Shown here: positions 26,677 through 37,900 of the stretch, in pieces
How positions within the stretch are numbered: position 1 is the stretch's first letter
Layout of the letters: every line of letters starts with the position of its first letter
Assembly (NCBI GenBank): GCA_947259075.1
Contig: CAMYKQ010000056.1
Span: 1 to 43,271 of the forward strand
Direction of reading: 5' to 3'
DNA length: 43,271 nucleotides
Origin: an uncultured Gammaproteobacteria bacterium
GTDB lineage: Bacteria; Pseudomonadota; Gammaproteobacteria; DRLM01
Program-made: the position numbers and the translations under genes
Notes under the pieces: generated by a model
What the model was told of the DNA's origin: nothing
The model's input: only the letters and a program-made list of their open reading frames with translations
The model's database searches: none

Positions 26677-29600
26677 ATGATACGGCGCTTGCTCCTGTTT
26701 GCGGTGTTCACTGTGGTGCTTGCTAGCCTGGCGCGTGCGCAGAACGCCGAAGTCACCATCGGCGTATTGTCGTTTCGCGGCGAGGACGTTGGCATGGAGC
26801 GCTGGATGGCCACGGCCGATTATCTCAGCGCAACGCTGCCCGGCCGTCATTTTTCGATTCGTCCCTTGAGTCACGAGCAAGTGCAACAGGCGGCGAAAGA
26901 GGCGTCGCTGGATTTCATCGTCACCAACCCTGGCCAATATGTTCTGCTGGAAGAGGCTTATGGCGCATCGCGTATCGCCACGGCTTTAAGATGGAAACAG
27001 CCCGCCAGCGAGAGTAGTTATGGCGCGGTCATCATCGTGCGCGCCGGCAGTTCGATACGCGAATTGCGGGATTTGCGTGGACATTCCTTCATGGGCTTGG
27101 CGCCCAATTCCTTCGGTGCCTTTGGAATGGCGTGGCGGGAATTGGCCAAAGCCGGCATCGATCCTTTCCGGGACTTCAGTGGACTGAGCTTTGCCGACGG
27201 CGTGCAAGACAGTATTGCTTATGCGGTCCGTGACGGACAAGTCGATGCCGGCACGCTATGTTCCTACGTGTTTGAAGAGATGGTGGAGGAAGGCAAGATC
27301 GATCCCGCCGATTTCAGAATATTGAATCCGCGGACCTTCCCTAATTTCCCTTACCCCATTAGCACGCCGCTGTATCCCGAATGGCCATTCGCCAAGCTGC
27401 GCCACACGCCCGATGACTTGGCAATGGAGGTGGCCATCGCCTTGTTCCGCATGCCCGCGGACGGCAGCGCGCTCACCGCCGCGAAATTGCAGGGTTGGAC
27501 GGTCCCGCTGGATTATCAGCCGGTACACGCCTTATTGCGTGAGTTGCGATTGGCGCCTTATGACCTGCGAGACGAATTGACCCCGGTTGAAATGATGCGG
27601 CGTCACTGGCCGTGGTTGCTGGTATTCGGTGCGCTGTTGTTGCTGCTCGCGGGCGGCAATGCATGGAGCAGACACAGGGTGGCCGTACGCACCGCTGAAC
27701 TTAATCGCAGCAACCGTTCCTTGCTGCAGGAGATCGACGCGCACAATCAAACCGTGGACAACTTACGCGAAAGTCAGAGGTGGCTCTCGACCTTGATGAG
27801 TAATCTTCCCGGCATGGTATATCGCTGTTGCAATGACGACGATTGGACGATGCTGTACGTCAGTGACGGCGTGGAAGCCTTGACGGGTTATCAACGCGAC
27901 GAATTAGTCGGTAATCGCCGCATCGCCTACAACAAAGTGATTCATCCCGAAGACCGCGAGCGGGTGCGTGACGAGGTGCGCGCCTGCGTCCGTGAGGGGC
28001 GCCCGTTTCAGCAGGTCTACCGTATTCATACCGCCACCGGCGATGAGCGCTGGGTGTGGGAGCAAGGACGCGGTTTAGACGTGGCGGAGAACAAGGTGAA
28101 ATATTTGGAGGGTTACATTACCGACATCTCCGCATTGAAGCATTCAGAAGCGGCCTTGCGCTCCATCGTTCACGGTACCGCGTCGGTGGTGGGGGATCGA
28201 TTTTTTCAAGTCTTGGTGCGCGAGCTGGCCTCGGTGCTGCGGGTACGCTGGGCCTTCGTCTGCGAGTTGGTTTCGGCGGAGAGGGCGCGTTTCATCGCCC
28301 GCTGGGGTGATGGTGATTATGGCGATAATTTTGAATTCGATTTGAGCGGCACGCCCGCCGAGCGCGTGATGAATTCCGGGATTATTTACTATCCGCATGA
28401 TGTGGCGAACTTGTTTCCCGGCGACGCTTGGTTGCGTGATCTTGCCGTCGAAAGTTATATCGCCATCCCTTTGTTCGATGCCTCCGGCGCGCCTCTCGGC
28501 TATCTCGGCGTGACACATGACGGACCCATGCATGAAGAGATGCCGGCGCGTACCTTGCTGCAAGTGTTCGCGTCGCGTGCAAGCGCGGAGCTTGGGCGGA
28601 AGAGGACCGAGCTGGAAAAAGAGCGTCTCACCAATCATCTGCGGCTATTGCTGGATGCTACCGATGAAGGTATATACGGTATCGATCTGCAAGGACGCTG
28701 TACCTTTATCAACCGCGCGGCGGCGCGCATGATTGGCTATACGCCAGTCAATGTCATTGGCAAGCGCATGCATGCGCTGATCCATCACACACGCTCCAGC
28801 GGCGAGGCCTATCCTCCGCAGGATTGCACGATCTGCCAAGTGCTGGAGAGCGGTGTTGGCACGCATGTCGATGATGAACTGTTTTGGCGCCGCGACGGCG
28901 CCAGTTTTCCCGTCGATTACGCCACCTATCCGATACGGGAAAATGGCCGTCTTGCTGGCGCGCTGGTGGTTTTCACCGATATATCTCAGCGCCGCGAGGC
29001 CGAGCAGCAGTATCGCAAGCATGCCGCCGCCGTGGAGCAGAGTACCACCGCGGTGATGATCACCGACGTCAATGGCGGTATCGAATACGTCAATCCGCGT
29101 TTTTGCCAGCTCAGCGGCTACACCGCCCAAGAGGTCGTAGGGCGCAATCGCGATGTATTGCTTGGCGCCGCGGCTGGTGCTCAGTATGAACTTAGCCGGC
29201 GCGATTTACGGGATCATGGTGAGTGGCGCGGCGAGCTGCAAAACACCAAGAAAGATGGCGCGCCTTATTGGGTCAGGCATGTGGTCTCAGCGATACGCGA
29301 CCGCGAAGGACGGGTGACCCATTATTTGATCTTGGAGGAAGATATCACCGAACAGAAACGCGCGGAGGCCGAACGCGGGCGGGCGGAGAGTTTGGCGGTG
29401 CGTCTGGGCCGGATTCTCGATCAATCATTCGACGAGATCTACGTCATCAATGCCGTGGACTTGTATTTCATGCAGGCAAACAAAGGCGCCCTGAATAATT
29501 TGGGCTATGGCATGGCCGAGCTGGAGATGATGACGCCATCGGATTTATCTCCTGATTACAATAGGGCGGATTTTTGGGCGGAATTGGCGCCGTTGCATTC

Positions 29601-31482
29601 GGGTGAGATCGAACACTTGGTGATCGAAACGGAACACCGGCGCAAGGACGGCACGCTATACCCCATCGAGTTGCGTATTCAGTATTATGAGTTCGAGGAG
29701 CCGCCGCTGTTCGTGGTGATCGCGCAGGACATCACCGAGCGTAAGATGGCGGAGGAATCCTTGAGAAAAAGTCAGGCGAGTCTCGCCGCCGCTCAGCGCA
29801 TCGCTCATTTGGGTAATTGGGATTGGGATATCGTGCGGGGTAAGCTGCATTGGTCCGATGAGGTCTATCAGATGTTCGGCATGGACCCTGCTGCCTTCAC
29901 GCCGAGCTATGAGGGGTTCATGGAACGAGTGCATCCCAATGACCGTCAACGGGTCGATGACGCGGTGCGCGCGGCCATCGAAACCCGTCAGCGTTACGAC
30001 ACCGAATTCCACGTAATCTTGGCTGATGGCAGGCAACGGATTATTCACGCGCAGGGGGAAGTGAGCTACGATGCCAGTGGCGAAGCATTAAGCATGATGG
30101 GCACGGTGCAAGATGTCACCGCCCGCAGACACGCCGAGGACCGGCTCAATTTTCTGGCTTTTTATGACGATTTGACCGCGTTGCCTAATCGCGTGTTGTT
30201 TCACGACAGATTGCGGCAAGCTTTGGTGGAGGCGGCGCGCTACCAGCGTATCGTGGCGGTGATGTTCATGGACCTCGATCGCTTCAAGAATATCAATGAC
30301 AGCATGGGGCATGAGGCGGGTGATTTGTTGTTGAAGGCGGTGGCGGAACGCTTGAGCGTCTGCATCCGCGAGGGCGATACGGTGGCGCGGCTGGGCGGTG
30401 ATGAATTCACCGTGGTCTTGACCGAGATCGATCACGTGCAGGACGCGGCCAAGGTGGCGCAGAAAATCTTGCAGAGCTTCGAGCAGTCATTTCTGATCCA
30501 GGGGCACGAGTTGTTCATCAGCGCCAGCTTGGGTATCACGCTTTATCCGCACGATGACGAGAAAATCCATAGCCTGTTGAAAAACGCCGATACCGCCATG
30601 TACCACGCCAAGGAACGCGGCAGGAACAACTATCAATTCTATTCCGCGGAAATGAGCGCCACTGCTTATGAGCGGCTGGTGTTGGAAAATAAATTGCGTC
30701 AGGCGTTGGAGCGTGACGAATTACGCTTGTATTACCAGCCGCAGGTGCGTCTGATAAACGGCGAGGTGCTGGGCGTGGAGGCCTTGATTCGCTGGCAGCA
30801 TCCGCAGCTGGGCTTGGTATTGCCGCATAAGTTTATCCCTCTCGCGGAAGAGACCGGACTGATTACCCCCATTACGGAATGGGTGTTGCGCGAGGCCTGC
30901 CGCCAGCTAAGGGCGTGGCGGGACGCGGGTCTGGAAGACTTGCGGCTTAGCGTCAATATTTCCAACAACTATTTCTTGCAGCAAGATATGGCGCGGACGC
31001 TGAAAAACACCATTGCCGAATTCGATTTGGCTCCCGGGCAACTCGAGCTGGAGCTGACCGAGAGCGTCATCATGGATAACGTCGATTTGGCCGTGGCGAC
31101 GCTGCGCAAACTCAAATCACAGGGCCTGCGCTTGGCGCTGGATGATTTTGGAACTGGGTATTCCAGTCTGAGTTATCTCCGGCGTTTCCCCATCGACATC
31201 TTGAAGATCGACCAGTCGTTTATTCGCAATATCCCTCACGACCAAGGCGAGGCGGCCTTGACTTCGGCCATCATCAATCTCGGCCACAGCCTGGGTATCG
31301 AGATCGTCGCGGAGGGAGTGGAAAACGCCGGGCAGCTTGAGTTTCTCGACGGCGAGGGTTGCGACTTGATGCAGGGTAATTTTTTCAGTAAGCCGGTACC
31401 CGCCGATGCACTGTTTCAGCTGCTGAAACACGGTAGACGCTCGCGTTCCGCCGGAGATGGCGTGAGGGCGAGTCTGAATTGA
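26677..31482 (+). CDS. PhnD-like sensor fused to five PAS, GAF, GGDEF and EAL domains
   Basis: This is a 1601-residue membrane sensor for cyclic-di-GMP. A signal peptide (1-21) precedes a periplasmic domain like the phosphonate/phosphite-binding protein PhnD (about 24-285), then a membrane helix (about 311-330). On the cytoplasmic side are PAS (373-488), GAF (492-640), PAS (655-775), PAS (780-900), PAS (910-1030) and PAS (1035-1160). The GGDEF domain has an intact GGDEF at 1240-1244. The EAL domain has EALIRW from Glu1368, LALDDFGTGYSS, and VAEGVENAGQ. Both activities may therefore be possible. The true start is 26677, where CAGGAGAG precedes a signal peptide; the open frame from 26536 is ignored. 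The ligand of the periplasmic domain is unknown; an oxyanion or phosphonate is inference. Domain borders are approximate. Confidence 0.88.
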   Translation: MIRRLLLFAVFTVVLASLARAQNAEVTIGVLSFRGEDVGMERWMATADYLSATLPGRHFSIRPLSHEQVQQAAKEASLDFIVTNPGQYVLLEEAYGASRIATALRWKQPASESSYGAVIIVRAGSSIRELRDLRGHSFMGLAPNSFGAFGMAWRELAKAGIDPFRDFSGLSFADGVQDSIAYAVRDGQVDAGTLCSYVFEEMVEEGKIDPADFRILNPRTFPNFPYPISTPLYPEWPFAKLRHTPDDLAMEVAIALFRMPADGSALTAAKLQGWTVPLDYQPVHALLRELRLAPYDLRDELTPVEMMRRHWPWLLVFGALLLLLAGGNAWSRHRVAVRTAELNRSNRSLLQEIDAHNQTVDNLRESQRWLSTLMSNLPGMVYRCCNDDDWTMLYVSDGVEALTGYQRDELVGNRRIAYNKVIHPEDRERVRDEVRACVREGRPFQQVYRIHTATGDERWVWEQGRGLDVAENKVKYLEGYITDISALKHSEAALRSIVHGTASVVGDRFFQVLVRELASVLRVRWAFVCELVSAERARFIARWGDGDYGDNFEFDLSGTPAERVMNSGIIYYPHDVANLFPGDAWLRDLAVESYIAIPLFDASGAPLGYLGVTHDGPMHEEMPARTLLQVFASRASAELGRKRTELEKERLTNHLRLLLDATDEGIYGIDLQGRCTFINRAAARMIGYTPVNVIGKRMHALIHHTRSSGEAYPPQDCTICQVLESGVGTHVDDELFWRRDGASFPVDYATYPIRENGRLAGALVVFTDISQRREAEQQYRKHAAAVEQSTTAVMITDVNGGIEYVNPRFCQLSGYTAQEVVGRNRDVLLGAAAGAQYELSRRDLRDHGEWRGELQNTKKDGAPYWVRHVVSAIRDREGRVTHYLILEEDITEQKRAEAERGRAESLAVRLGRILDQSFDEIYVINAVDLYFMQANKGALNNLGYGMAELEMMTPSDLSPDYNRADFWAELAPLHSGEIEHLVIETEHRRKDGTLYPIELRIQYYEFEEPPLFVVIAQDITERKMAEESLRKSQASLAAAQRIAHLGNWDWDIVRGKLHWSDEVYQMFGMDPAAFTPSYEGFMERVHPNDRQRVDDAVRAAIETRQRYDTEFHVILADGRQRIIHAQGEVSYDASGEALSMMGTVQDVTARRHAEDRLNFLAFYDDLTALPNRVLFHDRLRQALVEAARYQRIVAVMFMDLDRFKNINDSMGHEAGDLLLKAVAERLSVCIREGDTVARLGGDEFTVVLTEIDHVQDAAKVAQKILQSFEQSFLIQGHELFISASLGITLYPHDDEKIHSLLKNADTAMYHAKERGRNNYQFYSAEMSATAYERLVLENKLRQALERDELRLYYQPQVRLINGEVLGVEALIRWQHPQLGLVLPHKFIPLAEETGLITPITEWVLREACRQLRAWRDAGLEDLRLSVNISNNYFLQQDMARTLKNTIAEFDLAPGQLELELTESVIMDNVDLAVATLRKLKSQGLRLALDDFGTGYSSLSYLRRFPIDILKIDQSFIRNIPHDQGEAALTSAIINLGHSLGIEIVAEGVENAGQLEFLDGEGCDLMQGNFFSKPVPADALFQLLKHGRRSRSAGDGVRASLN

Positions 31483-31492
31483 AGCGGATGGC

Positions 31493-34486
31493 CTATCGCG
31501 GGGCCGTAGCGCCGGCGGACGCGGTCTGCGCGGGCCAGGTGTCTTTGCGGCATAGGCCGCGCATCACGCAATAACCGCAGGTCACATCATCGCCCCACGC
31601 CGGCAGCGCGGCGCCGCCGCCGATTTGATCGAGCACGCCGAGCAAGCGCTCGCCATTGTCCGCGGCCAGCCGCGTCAGCGCCTCGCCTTCAAGCACGGCA
31701 TGGCTCTTCACTTGCCTATCGAGGCCGAGGTATTCCACGCGTTGCACCGGTCCCTCCGCGAGCAAGGCGTAAAAAGGCAGTTGCACCGCCTCGCCGGTTT
31801 CCACCGCCTCCATGTTGGGCATGCCGCCGGTTTTGTAATCGATGATCGCCTGGCCGTCCGCGTTTTGATCGACGCGATCCACGCGTCCGGCGATGCCGCG
31901 GCCGGGCTGCAGCGCACGTTCAGCGCTCACCTCCACCGCGTGTACGCGCCAGTGGCGTTGCCGTTCAATCTGCCAATCGATGTACTCGGGGATGCGCGCC
32001 AGCCAGCGTTGCAGCCAGCCGCGGTGCATGAAATTGTCTTCGAGGTCGCGGGCGAACACCGCGCGCGAAATGGTTTCCAGCAGCGCCAGCGCTTCAGCGC
32101 GATTCGCCAGCGTGAGCGGCGCGGCGAAGGGGCCGGGATAGCCGTTCCTGCCGCCGTGAAAGGCCTGCAAGACCAGATGCACGCGTTCGCCGTAGTCGGA
32201 TTTCTCCAGCGCCTCACGCACCGTCTCCGGCGCGCTGAGCCGCAGGCCGCGCGCGGCGAAGAATTGATAGGGGCAGTCCACCATTTGCTGGTAGGCGCTG
32301 GCGGATATTTTTCGCGGCAGGAGATCCGCCGCCAGCGCGGGGGCCGGGCGTGATCGCGGCGCGGGCAGCGCAAGGCTGTCGGTGCGCAGCACCTCCGCCG
32401 CCGGGTGATTCACCAGCGCGGCGAGTTCGCTATCGCCGAGATCGTCGCCATAGGCCAGGGCGTGAAACTCGCTCAACACCTCCAGCCATGGGCTGGGCAG
32501 GCGCTCTTCGCCGTTGTCTTCGCGCTGCAGGGTAATCAAAACCCGCGGCGCGCATTCGAGCAGGCGGCGGAAAAAATAAAAGCGCTGGGTGTAACGCGCG
32601 CGTGAGGCGGGCAGGCCCAGTTCGGCGCGCACCGCGTCGTTGAAAAACGGTGAGGCTTCGCCGCTGCCCGGCAGGTGTTCGGCATTGGCGCCGGCGATGA
32701 TTAAAGCATCGAAATCCGCCAGCGCGCTTTGCTCCAAGCTCAACAAGTGCACGGCGGCGGGCGGCGACGGCGCTTGGAAATTAAAACGCTCCAAGGTGCG
32801 GCCCAGCCAGGTGCGGAAATCGCGCCAGCCCATGGGCAGGCTGCGGCCCTGCAGCGCGGCCTTCATCGCCGCGAGTTCCTGTAGCACGCGTTGACCGGCG
32901 GCGTCGTGCGAAAAACTGTCGTACAGGCCCAAGGCGCGCAGGCTGGTCTCCAGCGCGTCGAGGATGCGCGTGGGCGGATGCCGGCGCGTGTCACGCAGAA
33001 AAGGCAGCAGCGGTTTGGCCGCGGCCTCCACTGCATCCAGCAGCCCTTGCACCGCGCTGCCCGCCGCCGTGGACAAGCGCGCGCGGCGATAGGCGAGATG
33101 GGCGCGATAACGCTGCATGCCGCGGCCGACGTTTTCGTGGATCACGATGTCTTGCTCGAAGCGGTGTACCGCCGCGAGCAGTGCGGCGCGTTCTTGCGCC
33201 GGAAACACGAAGGGCGATTTGAGCAGGTCGGTGAGCGGGCGGTAGGCGAAATCCTCTTCGAGGGTTTCCAGCCAGCGCTCCAGCGCGGCGGCCGCGGCGG
33301 TGGTTGATAAGGCCCAGCCCGCGGCGTCATGCACGGTCACCTCGGCACGCTCCAGCAGCGCGCGCAGGCGCCGCGCCAGGCGCCGGTCTTCGGTAACGAT
33401 GCCGATGCGCGCATGACCGTCCAGTAGCCAGCGCCGCGTTTGAATGTCGATGGCGCGCGCCTCGTCCTCGGCGCTGGCGGCGCGGTAGATACGCAAACGC
33501 TCCGCGGCGGGGCTGGCGGGCAGCGCTTCGGCGCCGCGCCGCGCCCGCACGGCGAAGAGGGCGTCGGCCTTGGGCATGGCCGCCATCTCCCGTGGCGCAT
33601 AGGCCGCGTCGAGGAAGCGGCTGAAGGGTGGCGGCGTTGCGGCGGCCGTGGCGGGTGCGGTGATGTCTTCGTCGCCGAGCAGGGTGGTGACGAGCTGGGC
33701 TGGATGGGGCGCGCTAGTGCTGCCGCCCGCCGCATCACGCGCGTGCTCGCCGTGGACGATGACGCTGAGCGTGCCGCGCCGCATCAGTTCGCGCGCCCAG
33801 CGCCGCTCCGGCGCGCTGAGCTGGGTGTAACCGGCGAGGTAGAGCGTGCCGCTGACTGGCTGCGCGAGCGAATGATCGAGCTGGGTGAGGTAAGCGGTCT
33901 CCGGGTCGCTGCGCCGTTCCTCGCGCAATTGGTGGTGCCAGGCCTGCCACAAGGTGTGCACCAGGCGCGCCTCGTCGCTGAGTGCGCTGAGCGTGCCGCT
34001 CACGCCGTAGGCGCCGCGCAGGCGCGTGATGAAGGCGTGCAGTTCACTGGGTACACTCACGCGGTGCAGGGTGAGCTCGCCGAATAAGTGGGCGAGGTCG
34101 GCGGCTAGGCGCCAGGGATCGCCATCACCGAAGAGGGCGCGGTGCTGCCGCAGATTTTCCACCAGCAGCAGTTCCCGCGCTTGCGGCGACAGTGGCGCGG
34201 CGGCCGTGCCGCCGTGGCGCGCGGCCCATTGCCGCAGGCTGAGCACCTGCGGCCCCAATAAGGCCTGCATGCCGTGACGCGCCGCGGCGCTGAGCAAGTG
34301 ACGGCGCAGCCGCGGCGCCGCGAGATTATCGGGCAACAACACCGCGCACTGGCTGAGATCAGGCAGTGCGCGGGCGTGGCGGTCGATGATGAGATTTGCG
34401 AGTAGCGCGAGCGGGTCCTGGTGATAAGGCACCAGGATCGGGTTCGTGCCGGAATCGAAAGGCGGGGCCGTCGCCTCAGCGCTCAA
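31493..34486 (-). CDS. RecB/AddB-like PD-(D/E)XK nuclease with iron-sulfur cysteines
   Basis: The protein has 997 residues and belongs to the predicted DNA-repair exonuclease group related to AddB (TIGR03623-like). A degraded helicase-like region is followed by a RecB-family nuclease domain with [20 protein letters not shown], containing the GxxDR and IDYK catalytic residues. Cysteine in [11 protein letters not shown] and three near the end in [10 protein letters not shown] fit the iron-sulfur staple of AddB nucleases. The TTG start overlaps fdxA by 11 bases, suggesting coupled translation, though no good ribosome site is visible, so the start is uncertain. No AddA/UvrD-type partner gene lies next to it. 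The gene ends ten bases from the convergent sensor gene. Confidence 0.85.
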   Translation of the reverse strand: MSAEATAPPFDSGTNPILVPYHQDPLALLANLIIDRHARALPDLSQCAVLLPDNLAAPRLRRHLLSAAARHGMQALLGPQVLSLRQWAARHGGTAAAPLSPQARELLLVENLRQHRALFGDGDPWRLAADLAHLFGELTLHRVSVPSELHAFITRLRGAYGVSGTLSALSDEARLVHTLWQAWHHQLREERRSDPETAYLTQLDHSLAQPVSGTLYLAGYTQLSAPERRWARELMRRGTLSVIVHGEHARDAAGGSTSAPHPAQLVTTLLGDEDITAPATAAATPPPFSRFLDAAYAPREMAAMPKADALFAVRARRGAEALPASPAAERLRIYRAASAEDEARAIDIQTRRWLLDGHARIGIVTEDRRLARRLRALLERAEVTVHDAAGWALSTTAAAAALERWLETLEEDFAYRPLTDLLKSPFVFPAQERAALLAAVHRFEQDIVIHENVGRGMQRYRAHLAYRRARLSTAAGSAVQGLLDAVEAAAKPLLPFLRDTRRHPPTRILDALETSLRALGLYDSFSHDAAGQRVLQELAAMKAALQGRSLPMGWRDFRTWLGRTLERFNFQAPSPPAAVHLLSLEQSALADFDALIIAGANAEHLPGSGEASPFFNDAVRAELGLPASRARYTQRFYFFRRLLECAPRVLITLQREDNGEERLPSPWLEVLSEFHALAYGDDLGDSELAALVNHPAAEVLRTDSLALPAPRSRPAPALAADLLPRKISASAYQQMVDCPYQFFAARGLRLSAPETVREALEKSDYGERVHLVLQAFHGGRNGYPGPFAAPLTLANRAEALALLETISRAVFARDLEDNFMHRGWLQRWLARIPEYIDWQIERQRHWRVHAVEVSAERALQPGRGIAGRVDRVDQNADGQAIIDYKTGGMPNMEAVETGEAVQLPFYALLAEGPVQRVEYLGLDRQVKSHAVLEGEALTRLAADNGERLLGVLDQIGGGAALPAWGDDVTCGYCVMRGLCRKDTWPAQTASAGATAPR

Positions 34487-34799
34487 GATGATCGAGTTTG
34501 TTCTTCACGCCGTTCCACTCGTCGGCGTCATCCGGCGCGTCTTTTTTCTCGGTGATGACCGGCCAGTCCTTCGCGAGTTCGGCATTGAGGGCGATGTAAT
34601 CGAGCTGATCCTCCGGCACGTCATCCTCGGCGAAAATGGCCTCCGCCGGGCATTCTGGTTCGCACAGGGTGCAGTCGATGCACTCCTCGGGGTCGATCAC
34701 CAGAAAGTTCGGGCCTTCATGGAAACAGTCCACCGGACACACTTCCACGCAGTCGGTGTATTTGCATTTGATACAGTTGTCGCCAACTATGAAAGTCAT
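34476..34799 (-). CDS. fdxA: 7Fe ferredoxin FdxA
   Basis: The product is a 107-residue ferredoxin with one 3Fe-4S and one 4Fe-4S cluster. [20 protein letters not shown] begins the protein, followed by CPVDCFHEG and [18 protein letters not shown]. These supply the expected cysteines. GGAGAGAACG places the start at 34799; an in-frame TTG four codons earlier is less likely. fdxA usually lies next to mutS in gammaproteobacteria. Here a lipoprotein gene separates them, and the nuclease gene overlaps the 3' end. Confidence 0.95.
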   Translation of the reverse strand: MTFIVGDNCIKCKYTDCVEVCPVDCFHEGPNFLVIDPEECIDCTLCEPECPAEAIFAEDDVPEDQLDYIALNAELAKDWPVITEKKDAPDDADEWNGVKNKLDHLER

Positions 34800-34932
34800 C
34801 GTTCTCTCCAAATTCGCATCTTAACTTACCCAGCCTGCCCGGCGCGTGCCGTCCCGGCGAGGGGGGATATCTTAATCGGTCTCGGCCCGGCTGGCGAGGG
34901 CTTGACGGCTTAGGTGGCCGTTTGATCGGCCC

Positions 34933-37900
34933 TCATGGCAGGCGCCGCCGCGTCAGCGGGGTGACGCTCAAGCTTTTATCACCACCCAAAAAGAGGTAAT
35001 CGCCGTCCGCCGCCACGGCGGTGTAGGCCCCCGGGATCACCGCTTCCAGATAAGCTTGGGCGGGATCGCTGGTGTTGATGATATGCACCCCGGCGGCGGT
35101 GGCGACATAGAGTTTGCCGCCGACCGAGGCGAGGCGGTAGCCGCGGGAGAGCAAGGGCGATGTGCCAGCCACAGTGGGTTGGGCGGGGTTCGTGATGTCA
35201 ATGAAGCTCACCCTGGCCTCGTCATAGCTTGTTATCACGACCAGATTGCCGTGCAGGGTCATGGTGTAGGGCTCAGCGTTGTCGAGATTTATATCAACGG
35301 ATCCTATCTTGCTAGGCTGGTTTGGATTGCTGAGGTCGTAGGTGTTGAAGCGCCCACCATTGGCGGTGTACAGGAAATCATCTCGGGTCGCGAGTACGGT
35401 TGCGTAATTTGCCGCGCCGCTGTCGGCCATGCCGGTGAAGACCGGCTCACCCGGATTGCTGAAATCGATGATTGGAATTGGGGCCGTCACATCCGCCACA
35501 TAAACATGATTACCCGCAGCGGCGATATCGGTGAGTGTGAATATTGGGCTGGTGCGCGCGCCCGCGAACGCCGGCTGGCTGGGATTGCTGACGTCAAAGC
35601 TTAGCAGCCCCATAAACCACCCCGCGAGATAGACGGTGTCGTTGATGGCAGCAATGTTCCTGGGAAAAGGCGGCAAGTCGCGCCGCTGAGGGAAAGATGT
35701 ACTGGCAATGAGGCTAGGTTGGGTGAGATCGGTGATATCGATCGCATATAATTTTAGGTCGATCGATGTCGAAGGATAGCCAACTATATAGGCTATGGAT
35801 CCATCAACAGTGATGGGTCCGTTTGACGAAAATGGGAGGGTGCCCAATTCAACCGGATTGGACAGATCACTCAAATCCAAGAGGCGTAAGTAAATAGGCG
35901 CACTTCCACTGAGCACGAGGGCTATATTGTTACGGATGTAAGCGTTATAGACAGTGCCGATGGTGTCAATGGTTCTGGCCAGCAATGGCTTAGCCGGATC
36001 GGTCAGGTCGTAGGCTATGAGTGCCCCATTACTGATGACGTACATTCTGTCGCCATCCATCAGAATATCCGAGACGATGTTATCGAAAGGAATTTCGATT
36101 CCAGGTTTTGGGTTGCGTGGATCCGTGGCATCGATAACATGGACAGCAGCAGAAGCTAAGGTGTTATACGAGGGGTAGACGTAAACATGGCCTTTATGCA
36201 GCCGGCATAAGTTCCCATCTATATCCAAAGTGCTGAGTATGGCTGGCGAGGACGGCGCGCTGACATCGATTAGGAGCAAGCCGTGTTCGCTGTTCATTAC
36301 ACACGCCAGCCTACCCGTTTCATCGAGCGCTAAATCAAATGAGTAGCCGGACAGATATAAGGTGCCCGCAGGCTGGGGCGTGCGCGGCGTGGAGGCATCG
36401 AATATTCGCAAGACACCGCCTGAATTCAGTTCATAGAGCAAGGAGCCGTGATGGGCGAGCATGGTTTGCATATTGTCGGCTGCAGCTTGAATGATGGGTG
36501 CGCCGGGCAGGGTGATGTCAAGCTGAGTTACGCCAAAGATTGTATTGAGATAAAGTGACTTGCCGCTATCGACGGCCTTGGTAACAAAGCCGGGCGTCTT
36601 CAGCGTGCCGAGCAGCCGGGGCGTGAGCGGATCGGTGACGTCCACGGTATGCACGCCGTTCTCCGCGCTGGAAAGATAGGCCACGGAATTTTTGAAATCG
36701 ACGTCCAGTACATTGCCCGGCACTGTGAGGCGAGTGAGCGAGGCGGCTTGGTATGCTGGAATGTAACCGCGCAAGTCGTGGAAGCGCAGTTCGTGCCCTT
36801 GCCGCGTGACGACGAGCGGTTCTAGCAGCTTTGGTAAACGCGTAGTTTCGGTTATATACTTCTGTAAAGAAAGTAGATAGCTTGGATACTCGACCGTCGT
36901 TCGCAACGCGGGTAGGGTGGGTGATGTAATATCGTATACGTGCAGCGTCGAGCGTATGCCTATGTAGAGCTCATCCCCGTCCACGCCGAGTACTTCGGCG
37001 CTTTCTTGAATATTCATGGAACGGACGATGCGCGGTTGCTGCGGGTCACTGACATCGGCGATGTGTAAGGTTCCGGAATCATCCGTGAAGTAGGCCGTGT
37101 CGCCCAGGAAGTACATGGCGCTGTTTGCGCGAATAGGTAAGCTGCCGGCCGCGAATGGCGTGGCCGGGTTGCTCACGTCGAATAGTTTGATGCCTTGATC
37201 GTCGGTGGCGATGTACACAGTCTGTTGATGATGACTGATGAATCGTGCACTGCCCGTATAGATGATCACAGCCGCACGTTTTGGCGCGGTGGGGTCGGTG
37301 ATGTCGATGCTGTACAGGCCGTTACCGGCCAAGTAAAGCTGGTTGTCAGCGATCAAAAGCATTCCAGGAAAATCGATGTCGGGTAATTCGAGCGAACCCA
37401 TCACGATGGGATTGGCGAGATCGGTGGCGTCGATAATGTACAGTCCATCCGATACGAGATAAATATATGGTCCCTGCACGGCCAAGGCTATGACATCACC
37501 GTTTATTGTCAGCGTGGCTTTTGTTTGGGGGAAGGCTGGTTCACTGATATCGATAATTTCCAATTGAGTTGTGTCGCTGTTAAAGGCTGGCGGGTAGCTG
37601 GGGGTTGCCGCCGCAATCATGCCGTCGCCTAGAGCGTATTGATGCGCTCGCCATGATGGGAAGCTAGGTGAGTTAAGGCGGATAGTGCCCACCGTCCACT
37701 CGGTCGCCATAAACGCCTCGTTGCCTAGCGGTATTCCAGCGCGCACCTGGGCACTTAAATCTGCATATCGTTGCGCGCCGTGTCGCAGGGCGGCGCCGTG
37801 CAAGCGCGGTTGCCAGCGCGCGATGTCGTCGCCGTCGCGATCACCGTCGCCGTCGATGTCGTCGAGCAAGGCCACCGCCGCGCGGTAGTTGTATTCACCC

